A stretch of 64,000 nt of DNA from Variovorax sp. dw_308 (lineage in GTDB: Bacteria; Pseudomonadota; Gammaproteobacteria; Burkholderiales; Burkholderiaceae_C): contig NZ_JAATOM010000006.1 of the NCBI RefSeq assembly GCF_019207085.1, forward strand, positions 1 to 64,000. Direction: 5' to 3'. A program made the position numbers and the translations under genes. The notes beneath the pieces were generated by a model, which saw only the letters and a list, made by a program, of their open reading frames with translations, was not told where the DNA came from and ran no database searches. Below, piece by piece: positions 21,961 to 32,826 of the stretch (positions are counted from its first letter, which is position 1; each line of letters opens with the position of its first letter).

Positions 21961-22653
21961 ATGGTCGCGACCGTGAACACCCCGTCGAATCCGCCCTGGT
22001 CCATGGCCACCGACGGCCCGGTGCTGGCGCATCTTCCAGCCGAGGCAGTCGAGTTGCTGCTGCAGCGAGGACAGCGCAAGCACTGGCAGCGCGGCCAGTC
22101 CATCGTTTCGCGCGGAGACAAGTTGCAGGCGGTGATGATCGTGCTCGAGGGCCGGGTCCGAGCTTCCACGCTGACCTCCGATGGGGACGAGAGCCTGCTG
22201 GGCTGGCTCAAGGAGTACGAGTTGTTCGGCGTGCCCAACGTGCTCGGCGGCATGCCGTTCGCCGTCAACATCATTGCCGACAGCCCCGCTGTCATCCTGC
22301 AGGTGGCGAGCGAGGACTTCATGGAAGTGCTGCACCAGGTGCCGGAGGCCGCGATCGGCGTTGCCGTGGCCCTGAGCCATCGCGTGGGGTTGATGTTCGA
22401 CATCATCAACGCCAGCGGCTATCGCACCCTGACCTCGCGTGTCAGGGCGCAACTGCTGCGCATCGCCGAGCAGTTCGGGCAGAAGGACGGCGAGGGACAG
22501 ACGGTGCTCGAGATTGCCCAGGACGACCTCGCCGCGGCGGTCGGCGCCTCGCGGCAGCGCGTGCACATGGAACTGCGCAAGCTCGAGGATGCGGGCTTCC
22601 TCAAGCTCGCATACCGGAAGATCATCCTGGTGGCCCCGTCGTTCGACGGGTGA
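21961..22653 (+). CDS. Crp/Fnr-family transcription regulator
   Basis: About 230 residues: an N-terminal cyclic-nucleotide-binding-like beta-roll (FNR/CRP effector domain, about 20-140), a dimerisation helix and a C-terminal winged helix with the recognition segment QDDLAAAVGASRQRVHMELRKLEDAGF. No cysteine cluster of the FNR iron-sulfur kind is seen, so the signal is unknown. The first ATG at 21961 is used; an in-frame TTG lies 6 bp earlier and Met15 (22003) is another possible start. It is convergent with the WS/DGAT gene, only 9 bp away. Confidence 0.85.
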   Translation: MVATVNTPSNPPWSMATDGPVLAHLPAEAVELLLQRGQRKHWQRGQSIVSRGDKLQAVMIVLEGRVRASTLTSDGDESLLGWLKEYELFGVPNVLGGMPFAVNIIADSPAVILQVASEDFMEVLHQVPEAAIGVAVALSHRVGLMFDIINASGYRTLTSRVRAQLLRIAEQFGQKDGEGQTVLEIAQDDLAAAVGASRQRVHMELRKLEDAGFLKLAYRKIILVAPSFDG

Positions 22654-22662
22654 ACGCCTGGA

Positions 22663-24171
22663 TCAAGCCGCGGAGGCTTTCTCCGGCCGGCGCTTTTCCG
22701 GCGGCTTGGCCGTTGCGTCGCGCACCGCGACGTGTTGCGACAGGATGCAAAGCTCCTCGAACGCCGGCAGGATGTAGGAACCCAGCACTTCGATGTCCGG
22801 CACCGTGCGGCGGCAGGCCAGCAGGCCGAATGCCAGTTGGTCGTTGTAGCCGTGGATGGTCATGTTCAGCGCCATGCCGTGGGAGATGGCCGACACCGGA
22901 AGGTAGGTGGTCATCTTCCCGCCTGCCATGTAGAGCGGCTCGCGCGGACGCGGCACGTTGGAGATGAGCACGTTGGCAACGGCCGGCAGCCGTTCGGACA
23001 GCTTCGAGCGGCCCATGAGCGAAGCCATGCCCGAGGCCAGCATGGGTACGCCCAACGAGGGGAAATCCATCGGGATCGCGCCGCGCATGCCTCCGGCGTT
23101 CTGCTTCATCTCCTGCGCCGAGGCCTTGATGCCCGCCAGCCGCTTGAGGGGATCACCCTCGTTGGTGAACAGCTCCACGCGCCCCATCGTGACCTGGTTG
23201 TTGGCGGAGGTATCGCCTTCGGCGCGCACCGAGATGGGCACAGCGGCCATCAGCGATTCGTCGGGCAATTCGTTCGCGTCCTTGAGATAGCGGCGCAGCG
23301 CCGTGCTGCAGATCCACATGCCCACGTCGTTGACGGACGCGCCGTGGAGCTTGGCCACCCGCTTCACGTCGTCGACGAGCAGGCTCACGCCAGTGAAGCT
23401 GCGCTGGTTCGTGATGGTCACGTTGAAGGGGGTGCGAGGGGCGGCCTTGAACTTCATCGTCTTCAATTGCGCGAGCAGGCCATTGCTTGCCGCGCCCTTG
23501 GCCCATTCCTTGTTGCCCTCGTCCCATGCCGCGTACATGGCACGGGCCGTGCGCGGGAGCATGGTGACCAGCTTGGCCGTTTGCGCGACGTTGTTCTGGA
23601 CCGCTGCGCCGAGCAGTTCCGCGAAGCCGAGCTGATAGCGGCCGGCTGACTTGCGGCGGTGAGGCTTGCGGATGACGCGCGGCTCGGGCGTCGCGTCGAA
23701 CATGGCGCTCGCGAACGCGACGCCGGCCTTGCCGTCGATGCCCGCGTGGTGCAGCTTCATGTAGAACGCGCGGCTGTTGCCCGGCAAGCCGTCGATGGCA
23801 TAGAACTCCCACAGCGGGCGGCTGCGGTCGAGCAAGGTGGAGTGCAGCCGCGCGATCAGCGCATGCAGGCGAACTTCGCTGTAGGGCGCCGGAAGCGTGA
23901 CGTGCCGGATGTGCTGGTCGAGGTCGATGTCGTCGTCCTCGATCCAGATCGGGTTGGCCAGTTCGAAGGGCATGGCCGCCAGCTTGCGCGTGAACACCGG
24001 CGCCAGGTGCATGCGCTGGGCGACGTGGGCCTTGACGTCCTCGAACCAGTTGCCTGCATAGCCATCCGGCATCTCGAAGTGGTGCAGGCTGCCGACGTGC
24101 ATCGGTGTCTCGGCGGTTTCCATGTGCAGGAAGCCGGCGTCCAGGGCGCTGAGGTGGTTCATTTCGTTCAT
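22663..24171 (-). CDS. Wax ester synthase / diacylglycerol acyltransferase (WS/DGAT)
   Basis: A 502-residue bifunctional acyltransferase. The catalytic HHxxxDG motif is HHAGIDG at residues 141-147. The N-terminal NHLSALDAGFLHMET and the C-terminal NVPRPREPLYMAG and MTIHGYNDQLAFGL segments are conserved family features. These enzymes esterify fatty alcohols or diacylglycerol with acyl-CoA to make neutral storage lipid at the inner membrane. The divergent neighbour encodes an acyl-CoA synthetase that could supply acyl-CoA. The ribosome-binding site before the ATG is weak. Confidence 0.93.
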   Translation of the reverse strand: MNEMNHLSALDAGFLHMETAETPMHVGSLHHFEMPDGYAGNWFEDVKAHVAQRMHLAPVFTRKLAAMPFELANPIWIEDDDIDLDQHIRHVTLPAPYSEVRLHALIARLHSTLLDRSRPLWEFYAIDGLPGNSRAFYMKLHHAGIDGKAGVAFASAMFDATPEPRVIRKPHRRKSAGRYQLGFAELLGAAVQNNVAQTAKLVTMLPRTARAMYAAWDEGNKEWAKGAASNGLLAQLKTMKFKAAPRTPFNVTITNQRSFTGVSLLVDDVKRVAKLHGASVNDVGMWICSTALRRYLKDANELPDESLMAAVPISVRAEGDTSANNQVTMGRVELFTNEGDPLKRLAGIKASAQEMKQNAGGMRGAIPMDFPSLGVPMLASGMASLMGRSKLSERLPAVANVLISNVPRPREPLYMAGGKMTTYLPVSAISHGMALNMTIHGYNDQLAFGLLACRRTVPDIEVLGSYILPAFEELCILSQHVAVRDATAKPPEKRRPEKASAA

Positions 24172-24411
24172 GCGGTGCTCGCTTGGTTTGGTGAAGAGCC
24201 GTGACGTCTTGCACGGCCGGTCACTCTATGCAGCGGGCCGCGGCCGAAAATGCGCCGTTGTGACAGTCAAGGGAAAACGCTGAGGTAGATCGGCGGCCGA
24301 TTGACGCCAATGCGCGTGTTGCAGGCGACGACTGCAGATAGCCTCGGGCGGCGGTCGGCCGGGAGGCGCGCGCCGTCGCCAGGCAGCCCCAGTCATCGAA
24401 GGAGACAAACC

Positions 24412-25932
<1,521 letters not shown>

Positions 25933-25987
25933 GCGACAGGGCGATCGTGCTGGCAGGCTGTGTGAGCCTGCCTCGCGGAGAAACGAA

Positions 25988-26021
25988 AAAGGCCGGAAGC
26001 TCTTGGAAGCTTCCGGCCTTT
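25988..26021 (+). terminator. Terminator hairpin after the acyl-CoA synthetase gene
   Basis: A perfect 13-bp stem, AAAGGCCGGAAGC (25988-26000) with GCTTCCGGCCTTT (26009-26021), closes an 8-nt loop and ends in T residues. It marks the last chromosomal feature before the island junction. Confidence 0.85.
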
Positions 26022-26027
26022 GCATTT

Positions 26028-26121
26028 GGTCGCCGCCAGGAACCTAAAATCGGCCTGAAACCCGCATGGATCCTTGATGTCGTCGGCTTGGTGGCAGAAT
26101 ATGCCCCCAAATGTGCCCCCA
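26028..26121. repeat. Left island junction (attL): tRNA-Arg 3'-end fragment plus integrase arm-type repeats
   Basis: Bases 26028-26042 (GGTCGCCGCCAGGAA) resemble the 3' end of the tRNA-Arg at the right end of the island (GGTCCCGCCGCCAGGAA at 61887-61903), in the same orientation, sharing 12 consecutive bases. Two copies of TGCCCCCA follow at 26102-26109 and 26114-26121, the first within GAATATGCCCCCA, which also occurs near the right end at 61727-61739. This is the layout of a P4-type island in a tRNA 3' end: core repeat, arm sites, then integrase. Confidence 0.7.
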
Positions 26122-26137
26122 CCGCATCAAGGATGCT

Positions 26138-27343
26138 ATGAAACTGACCGACGCAAAGCTGCGCAACCTCAACACGACCGGCAAACACGCCGATGGCCGC
26201 GGCCTGTATCTCGAAGTCACGGCTGCCGGCGGCCGCTACTGGCGCCAGAAGTACCGGTTTGCCGGCAAGGAGAAGCGCTTGGCGCTCGGCGTCTATCCCG
26301 ATGTCTCGCTCAAGGATGCCCGCGACAAATGCGCCATCGCGAAGCAGGCACTTGACCGTGGCGAGGATCCGGGCGCACTGCGCAAAGCCGCAAAGGTTCA
26401 GGCGGCACATGAATCTGCAAATTCCTTGGAGATCGTGACCCGCGACTGGCTGGCCCACCAATCCGGTCGCTGGGATCCCGTCACGCTCGCGCGTGCCACC
26501 GCTTCGTTGGAAGCAGACATCTTTCCGACGCTCGGCAGCCTGCCCATGGCGAGCATCACGGCGCGTGATGTGATGAACGCCGTGAAAAAGATTGAAAAGC
26601 GCGGATCAAGCGAGGTGGCTGTGCGGGTGCTGCAGCGAATCAAGAGCACCTTCCGCTACGCCGTGACACATGGGCGCATTGATCACAACCCCATGCTCGA
26701 CTTAGTGCCCTCGGAAATCCTCAAGCCGCGCCGCGTGCAGCATCGGCCCGCACTCGCCGATCGCGAACTTCCAACATTCTTCAAGAAGCTGGCCGAGTAT
26801 GAAGGCGACCCCCACACCTTGCACGCGCTGCGACTGCTGATGTTGACCGCCGTACGACCGGGCGAAGTGCGCGGAGCGCGTTGGAGTGAATTTGATCTCG
26901 ACGCGGCGCTGTGGCGGATTCCCGCGGAGCGCATGAAGATGCGCTCGGAGCACCTGGTGCCGCTGTCGGTGCAGGCCATCGATGTGCTCAAAGCGATGCA
27001 GCCACTCAGCAGCGACCGGGACCTGGTCTTCCCGAGCCCTTTTTACCCAAGCAAATCGCTCAGCGAGAACACCATCAACAGCGCCCTCGCGCGCATGGGC
27101 TACAAGGGCACTGCGACAGCGCACGGCTTCCGATCTCTCTTTTCGACGGTGGCCAACGAAGCCGGCTGGTCTCCCGACGTGATCGAGCGCCAGCTCGCCC
27201 ATGTCGAGCGCAACCAGGTACGCGCGGCATACAACCGGTCAACCTATTTGCAAGACCGCGAAAAGCTCATGCAATGGTGGGCCGACTATCTGGATGGCCG
27301 AAAAGTCGGGAAGGTTATTGCACTCCGCAAGCGTATGAATTGA
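26138..27343 (+). CDS. P4-type tyrosine recombinase (island integrase)
   Basis: The 401-residue protein has the N-terminal arm-DNA-binding domain of P4-like integrases (LTDAKLRNL, then DGRGLYLEV, and KRLALGVYPDVSLKDAR) and a C-terminal catalytic domain. The catalytic Arg is in LTAVRPGEVRGARW, the HxxR box in AHGFRSLF, a later His in QLAHVE, and the nucleophilic Tyr in AAYNRSTYL. The start at 26138 has AAGGA five bases upstream; an earlier ATG at 26111 overlaps the TGCCCCCA repeats. Length and motifs look intact, so the island may still be able to excise. Confidence 0.93.
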   Translation: MKLTDAKLRNLNTTGKHADGRGLYLEVTAAGGRYWRQKYRFAGKEKRLALGVYPDVSLKDARDKCAIAKQALDRGEDPGALRKAAKVQAAHESANSLEIVTRDWLAHQSGRWDPVTLARATASLEADIFPTLGSLPMASITARDVMNAVKKIEKRGSSEVAVRVLQRIKSTFRYAVTHGRIDHNPMLDLVPSEILKPRRVQHRPALADRELPTFFKKLAEYEGDPHTLHALRLLMLTAVRPGEVRGARWSEFDLDAALWRIPAERMKMRSEHLVPLSVQAIDVLKAMQPLSSDRDLVFPSPFYPSKSLSENTINSALARMGYKGTATAHGFRSLFSTVANEAGWSPDVIERQLAHVERNQVRAAYNRSTYLQDREKLMQWWADYLDGRKVGKVIALRKRMN

Positions 27344-27422
27344 GCACCAACGACGCGCCTCAACATTTACTACTTGCCGAAATGTTTTCGAAAATTGCTT
27401 GAAGCTGCCCCAGAATCATGCC

Positions 27423-27911
27423 ATGAGAAAAAAATCTACCCTGCCAGTCCGAGTCGACATTGACGCTGGATACGAAGTCCTGTCTTGCACGCTGACGATG
27501 GAGGATTGGCATTGCATCCAAGCCGGCGAAGTGTTCTGCTGCGAAGTCCCCTATTGGTACGAAGGCAAGAAATTTACCAGCGATTGGACTTTCAACGGAT
27601 CGCGGGCCGGCACGCTCTATGTCGGCTACGACGACGGCGGCGTGCACCTTGACGGTCGACTCAGCGAGGCACGCGTTTTTCTGAACGAAGAGCCAGTTAA
27701 AGGGTGGCAAACCAAGGCAAAAGAACCTGCTGCAGCCGCTGACCCTCCGTTAGCACAGCCGAAGTTCGATTGGGAAGAGCATCTTCAGGAACTAGATGCG
27801 AGGTTGAGGGCGGCCGGCCGTACGGTCACCGTTATCGAGCCATCGGATACTAACGTGTTCACGGCAACGTTTCCGCAAGGCCGCCGACCAAATTCGACGG
27901 AGCGCGGATAG
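27423..27911 (+). CDS. Hypothetical protein next to the island integrase
   Basis: A predicted 162-residue soluble protein with no recognised domain. It begins MRKKSTLPVRVDIDAGYEV, has a Trp/Tyr-rich first half and an acidic Ala/Pro linker near residues 95-110. It follows the integrase by 79 bp on the same strand and precedes the convergent BREX operon. Base composition is less GC-rich than the flanking chromosome. Function unknown. Confidence 0.5.
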   Translation: MRKKSTLPVRVDIDAGYEVLSCTLTMEDWHCIQAGEVFCCEVPYWYEGKKFTSDWTFNGSRAGTLYVGYDDGGVHLDGRLSEARVFLNEEPVKGWQTKAKEPAAAADPPLAQPKFDWEEHLQELDARLRAAGRTVTVIEPSDTNVFTATFPQGRRPNSTERG

Positions 27912-28142
27912 ACAAAAGAAATCGGCTGCGTGAATTATCTAGTTATTAACGAGACGAATCTCCGGCGCCCCAAACGAATAGCGCCAAAGGATTACTGCAG
28001 ACGAACGTAATCCAGTTAAGCAGCACTGCGTGCAGTGCGCGGCGAATTTAGAAGAAAGCTTGAACTCGAATGTTGACGTCGATCGAATTTTTGAGCTGTC
28101 ACTGGTATTCGGAACGAGAAGACAGAGTGCGTCTACTCCGAA

Positions 28143-30269
28143 TCAACTGCGAAAGACATCCACCTTGGTTTCCAGGCAGCGGCGCAGGCTGAGGTCGTTG
28201 GCTCCCACGCCAAACCAACTGTCCGGTTTCTGAAAAAAGTCCAGACCGCGGCCTATTTTGATAGTCCAGCCGTTGTCGATCCGGATTTCGCGATCGTGCA
28301 GGTTTTCGTTAACCTTGACCTCCAGCGCGACGTCCAATTCCAACAAACTTTGCTTGAGCTCATCCAGGCGTGAAGCCAGTTCCTGCAAATTGGTGGCCTC
28401 GTCGTAGCTGGTCACAAGCACGATGTTGCGCACCGAAGGCGCCTTGATCACGGCCTCGCAAAAGCGTACGAAGTTCTGTACCTGATGCGTGGCGCGAATA
28501 TAGGGATCCTCGATGGTGATGGTGCGCGCGCCGCGCAGGTAGGGCAGCGCAATGGTTTCGTAGCTATGACCTGAATCACCATAGTGGATCGTGTAGTGCT
28601 GCTCTCCCAATACGGCTTCAGTCGGCGCAAGCTCGGCAGGCTGCACCAAGACATTGGCCAATGCGTTGGCGTCCAGCGCAGGCGTACCAACGGCCGTTGG
28701 CGTGGACAATGCAGCGGCCGCCGGCGCGGGCGGCGCGGACGGCACCAGCGGCGGCAGCGACGCGTCCCCATGGATGCTGCGTCGGCTCGGCTCCAGAGTA
28801 GCCGTGGCCGTTCGTGACTCAGGGCAGAACACCACAACCTCTTGGCCGGCGGTGTCGAAGTAGGACAAATTGATGCGCGCGTACTCGTCATCGGTCTTGC
28901 GCTTGTTCATCTGTTCCTTGACCCGTCGGCGGCCCTCCACCGCGTAGGCCACATATTCCTCGAACTCAGCGTCGGTCGGGCTGCCGTTCGGGTGGAGGAT
29001 CTTCAGGAAGGCGCAGACGGTCTTCTTGATGCCTTTCTCGTCGCGCCCTTCAACCGCACGACCCAGCTTGATGCGCTTGCTGACCTCCTCGTAGCGATTG
29101 GTCTGCTTAAGCTGGTGGTGAAAGGCCTCGGCCAGGTAGTCGGTGATGAAGCCGTAGCGTCCCGTCAAAAACTCGCTGCTGTTCTTGGGCATTTCCCAGC
29201 CCGGCAGGTAGCAGGCAAAACGGTCCTGCACCGCCAGGTCGAACTCCTTGGGCAGCGGCTGGAACAGGTCGTAGACCTCGGAGTGGACGATCTGCTCCAC
29301 CGACAGGTCCAGGTTGCCAACGAAGGCCATGGACGCGTCGGCGATCACCTCCACGCCACGCGAGAAACGGCCGTTGGCCATGAAGTCCTTCATGATCTGG
29401 ATCGTGTCCGGATCTTTCACCTTCAGGCCGCCCACCTCGTCAAAGGCCACGGTGTCCCAGTAGCCGACCAGACCAATCTTATGGCGTTGGCTGTTGTAGA
29501 ACAGCACCGCCTTCGTGGCTTGGCCACCGCTGATCAGCGTGGAATACGGCGAGAACTCGCTAAAGAAATACGACTTGCCGGTGCCGCGAGGCCCCAGCTC
29601 GATGAAATTGTAATTGGCCTCAATCAGCGGGGCCAGGCGAGCGATGAAGTGGAACTTCACTCGCTGAGTTAACTTGCTCGGCTCCAGGCCCACCGAGCGG
29701 AGGATCACATCCATCCACTCGTCGCGGCTGAAGCCCGAGCGGCCTTCGCAGTAGCGGTCGAAGTCGAAGCGGCTGAGCTGGATGGGTCGCAGGTCTTCCA
29801 CGTAGAAGGTGTACTTGTCGTCCTCCACTTCGTTGAAGGCCACCGTGATCTCCGCCCACAGGCCGCCCTGAAGCAGACGGTCGGTGTCACGGTAGTATTT
29901 CTCGCTGATGGCCACACGCCTGGAATCGAAATTCTCGAGTGCGGCCCAGTGCCGCCGGTCTTTCTCGACGTAGTTGACGTGCACCTTGTCGATGAAGCGG
30001 TGCTTGCCCTTGGTGGCCACTCGCGACTGCGCTGCGTTGGCATCGTTGGGGCGAACGTAGTTCTCGTTCAACGTGTCCAGCACAGCTTCCATGCCGGCCT
30101 GGATCTCCGCCGGGTCATCGCTGGCGCAGTAGCGCGCCAGCAAGAACTCCAGCACGAACGTAGGCACGTTGGTGCCCTTCTTGATGCGGTGAAGCAGGTC
30201 CTTGCGCACCACCTTGCCATCGAATGCGGCGGCCAGCTTGCGGTCCAGATCGTCGGGGCTATATTCCAT
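28143..30269 (-). CDS. brxL: BrxL, AAA+ effector of the BREX system, with an MIT_C-like C-terminal domain
   Basis: The 708-residue protein is the BrxL ATPase of BREX phage defence. Its Walker A is LGPRGTGKSYFF and Walker B is TVAFDEVGG. The N-terminal 200 residues match BrxL (SPDDLDRKLAAAFDGKVVRKDL, then NYVRPNDAN). After a Pro/Ala-rich linker (about residues 520-570) the C-terminal 130 residues (TITIEDPYIRATHQVQNFVR, ending with NGWTIKIGRGLDFFQ) resemble the phospholipase-D-like MIT_C fold rather than the Lon protease part reported for other BrxL proteins; this assignment is from recognition only. It is the last gene of the operon, 3 bp after pglZ. Confidence 0.88.
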   Translation of the reverse strand: MEYSPDDLDRKLAAAFDGKVVRKDLLHRIKKGTNVPTFVLEFLLARYCASDDPAEIQAGMEAVLDTLNENYVRPNDANAAQSRVATKGKHRFIDKVHVNYVEKDRRHWAALENFDSRRVAISEKYYRDTDRLLQGGLWAEITVAFNEVEDDKYTFYVEDLRPIQLSRFDFDRYCEGRSGFSRDEWMDVILRSVGLEPSKLTQRVKFHFIARLAPLIEANYNFIELGPRGTGKSYFFSEFSPYSTLISGGQATKAVLFYNSQRHKIGLVGYWDTVAFDEVGGLKVKDPDTIQIMKDFMANGRFSRGVEVIADASMAFVGNLDLSVEQIVHSEVYDLFQPLPKEFDLAVQDRFACYLPGWEMPKNSSEFLTGRYGFITDYLAEAFHHQLKQTNRYEEVSKRIKLGRAVEGRDEKGIKKTVCAFLKILHPNGSPTDAEFEEYVAYAVEGRRRVKEQMNKRKTDDEYARINLSYFDTAGQEVVVFCPESRTATATLEPSRRSIHGDASLPPLVPSAPPAPAAAALSTPTAVGTPALDANALANVLVQPAELAPTEAVLGEQHYTIHYGDSGHSYETIALPYLRGARTITIEDPYIRATHQVQNFVRFCEAVIKAPSVRNIVLVTSYDEATNLQELASRLDELKQSLLELDVALEVKVNENLHDREIRIDNGWTIKIGRGLDFFQKPDSWFGVGANDLSLRRCLETKVDVFRS

Positions 30270-30272
30270 GGT

Positions 30273-32795
30273 TTACACCGTGTAGTCAGTCGCCAGATCG
30301 ATCTGGCAGTAGGCGACATTTGTCTTCGGGTCGAGCGCCTTCACCTTGAACTTGCCCTCGAAGTCCAAAAGCATTTTCAAGGCCACTTGCACCTTTTCGC
30401 CGGCGCGCAGCGTAAGCGTTCCAGTGGCGGCGTTCACGGCGCCGCCGGCGCGGGCTTCACCCACCACTTGGCCCTTAGCATCCTGCGCTTCCAGCAGAAT
30501 CTCGAACGCGCTGTCAGCCGAAAACATATCGGCGCCATCCACGGCGACCTCGATCACCGGCACGCGCGTCGTCACCTTCGTCGCGCCGTTCTTGTAGCTC
30601 AGCCGAACCACGGCACGGGTCATCTCGGGCTGGGCTTGCAACTTGATCTGCAGCGTCAGCACTGGCACCACGCATTCCTGCAACGATGCGCCGCCGTGGA
30701 AGTACGACAGCCCAGCACGGTAGGTGGCCAGCGTCATGGGCCCGGCCACTTTGGCCACATCGCCACGCAGCCCCGCTTTGTCAGCCGCCAGCACAAAATG
30801 GGTGCTGCCCACCGCGCCATCGCCCAAAGCTAAGCGGTCGTGCTCGATCAGCCAATTGCCATCGGGCTTACCGCACACGTCACCCGCACCAGCATGGGTA
30901 TTGATGAAGAAGCCGTGGTCGGTGGCGATCACCACTTCACGGAAACCGGCTTCGGCCAGACGGTGGACGGCCACGCGGATGCGGCGCAGCGCATTGATGA
31001 TTTCGGCCGGCGCGGTGTCAGGGTGGTTCTCGAAGTGGCTGTCGATCTCCACCGCGCGCAGCACCAACAGGTCGGCATCGGCGGGCACGTCAAATCGGCC
31101 GCGCACGTATTCTTCCAGGCGCCCTTCGGCAAAGCGTTGGCCGTAGCGCTTGCGCAGCACCTCCATGCGCTGCCCCACTGTGGTCAAAGGCTGGTCGCCG
31201 AGCATGGGCACCAGCGCCGTGCCATCACGGCGCAGGCTCAACAGTTGGCCGGCGCCTGGTAGCAGCGCGGCCATGCCCACCGGCGTGATGGTGGGCAGCG
31301 GCGCAAGGGCCGCCTGCAGGGTCACGGCACCGTCCTCAGCCAGCTGCTGCTCCAAGGCCACTCCCAACTCATAGCGCAGCGCATCGATCATCAGATAGGC
31401 CACCTTGTGACCGTGCTGCTGCAGCTTGGGCGCCACCAGGCGGTCGAACACGTCGGCATTGGCCAGTTGCTCCGGTAGCGGCCAGCCACCGACCTGCAGG
31501 TGGCGCGTGAAGGCCAGCTGCGCCTTCTCCGCAAGGCGGCCGTAGGCGCGTCGAGCTTGCTGACGGACGGGCTTCATCTCGCCCTGCGTGTCTTGCCACT
31601 CGAAGTCGCCCAAGGCCTGTTCGAACTCGCGCTGCAGGCGGTCTGCCTCACGCAGCTGGCCCGTGTAGAAGGCCAGAAGGCGCGCCATGTCCTTGCTGTG
31701 CTGGGGCAGTTGCTGATCAAGTTCGTCGCAGCGCAGGCCCAGCTCCAGCGCGGCGCGCAGCAAGTCCCACTTCAGGCGGCTTTCACCACGCGCTGCCCAC
31801 ACGGAGCGGCGCTGGTGCTCCAGCACTAGACGCACTGCGTCTACGTCGTCGCGCAGCAGGGCCGCGATGCCGCGGGCCAGCGCGCTACGTTCTTCGAATG
31901 GAAAGGTCTCGCGCGGACCCAAGTCTTGGATGGTGGCGCAGTGCTGGGCCAAAGCCAACTCTTGCTCCAGTGTCTGCGCCCGGTCGATGTAGACCGGCTG
32001 GGTGCGGTGGTCGCTGCGCAAGTCGTCACACAGCGCAAAAACCACTATCTGGCCGGCGACAGGGGCACGCGGCAAGTCTTGCAAAGCGGCGGGCAGCGGA
32101 CTGGGCAGGTCAAACGCGAACTCGCTGAACAGCACATAGCGCCACAGTTCCTCGGCAATGCTCGCCCAGCTGCGCCCACGGGTTCGCAACGTAAGCTCCA
32201 GGCTGGCCTTCAGCAGCTCGCGCGCCTCGTTCACCCAGGTGTCACTGGTTTTCAGGGCCCGCTCTTGCGCTGCGTTGGGCGCCATCAGCGACAGCAGGAT
32301 GTCGCGGCCCGATTCCACGTCCAGCAAGGCGCGCAGGTTGGGCCAGCCTAGGCCGCCGCCCAGTGCATCGATCACCGCAAACGAGGGTTGGGCGTCGGCA
32401 TCGAAGATGCGCCGCAGTTCCAGTGTCTGGTCGGGTTTCGCCGCCAGGCAGAGGCTTTCAAAACGATCGCCATCGCCATCGGGGAACACCCGGCCGCAGG
32501 CTGCGTAAGGGCTAAAAGGATCATGCTGCCGGGCCTCGTCGCTCAGCGGCGCAGGTACGGGCACATAGATCAGCAGGTGGTCGATGCCGCCCTGGCCCAG
32601 CGCCACCAGCGCCTGCGTGGCCTGCTCGCGGCTGGTAATGCTGCTGCCGCTGGCATCCACCACAGTGCAGCGCTCGTCGGCCAGGGCCTGGCAGATTGCT
32701 TGGTAGCGAAGCTCGGGGTCGTAAACCACCAACACGCCCTTGTCGGCCATGCGGGGCGCCAGAATCTCCTGCCGGACAAAGGTTTCTATACGCAT
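30273..32795 (-). CDS. pglZ: PglZ, alkaline-phosphatase-superfamily BREX protein
   Basis: An 840-residue protein with the PglZ fold. Metal-site motifs of the alkaline phosphatase superfamily are visible: YLMIDALRYELG, the presumed nucleophile Thr in LPTITPVGMAALLP, VVIATDHGFF and SYFHGGASLQE. PglZ is essential for BREX defence and host methylation, though its substrate is not established. It lies between the second pglX ORF (31 bp upstream) and brxL (3 bp downstream). Confidence 0.93.
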   Translation of the reverse strand: MRIETFVRQEILAPRMADKGVLVVYDPELRYQAICQALADERCTVVDASGSSITSREQATQALVALGQGGIDHLLIYVPVPAPLSDEARQHDPFSPYAACGRVFPDGDGDRFESLCLAAKPDQTLELRRIFDADAQPSFAVIDALGGGLGWPNLRALLDVESGRDILLSLMAPNAAQERALKTSDTWVNEARELLKASLELTLRTRGRSWASIAEELWRYVLFSEFAFDLPSPLPAALQDLPRAPVAGQIVVFALCDDLRSDHRTQPVYIDRAQTLEQELALAQHCATIQDLGPRETFPFEERSALARGIAALLRDDVDAVRLVLEHQRRSVWAARGESRLKWDLLRAALELGLRCDELDQQLPQHSKDMARLLAFYTGQLREADRLQREFEQALGDFEWQDTQGEMKPVRQQARRAYGRLAEKAQLAFTRHLQVGGWPLPEQLANADVFDRLVAPKLQQHGHKVAYLMIDALRYELGVALEQQLAEDGAVTLQAALAPLPTITPVGMAALLPGAGQLLSLRRDGTALVPMLGDQPLTTVGQRMEVLRKRYGQRFAEGRLEEYVRGRFDVPADADLLVLRAVEIDSHFENHPDTAPAEIINALRRIRVAVHRLAEAGFREVVIATDHGFFINTHAGAGDVCGKPDGNWLIEHDRLALGDGAVGSTHFVLAADKAGLRGDVAKVAGPMTLATYRAGLSYFHGGASLQECVVPVLTLQIKLQAQPEMTRAVVRLSYKNGATKVTTRVPVIEVAVDGADMFSADSAFEILLEAQDAKGQVVGEARAGGAVNAATGTLTLRAGEKVQVALKMLLDFEGKFKVKALDPKTNVAYCQIDLATDYTV

Positions 32796-32826
32796 TGTTG
32801 TGGGTGGTGTAGGCAGATTCCAAGAA

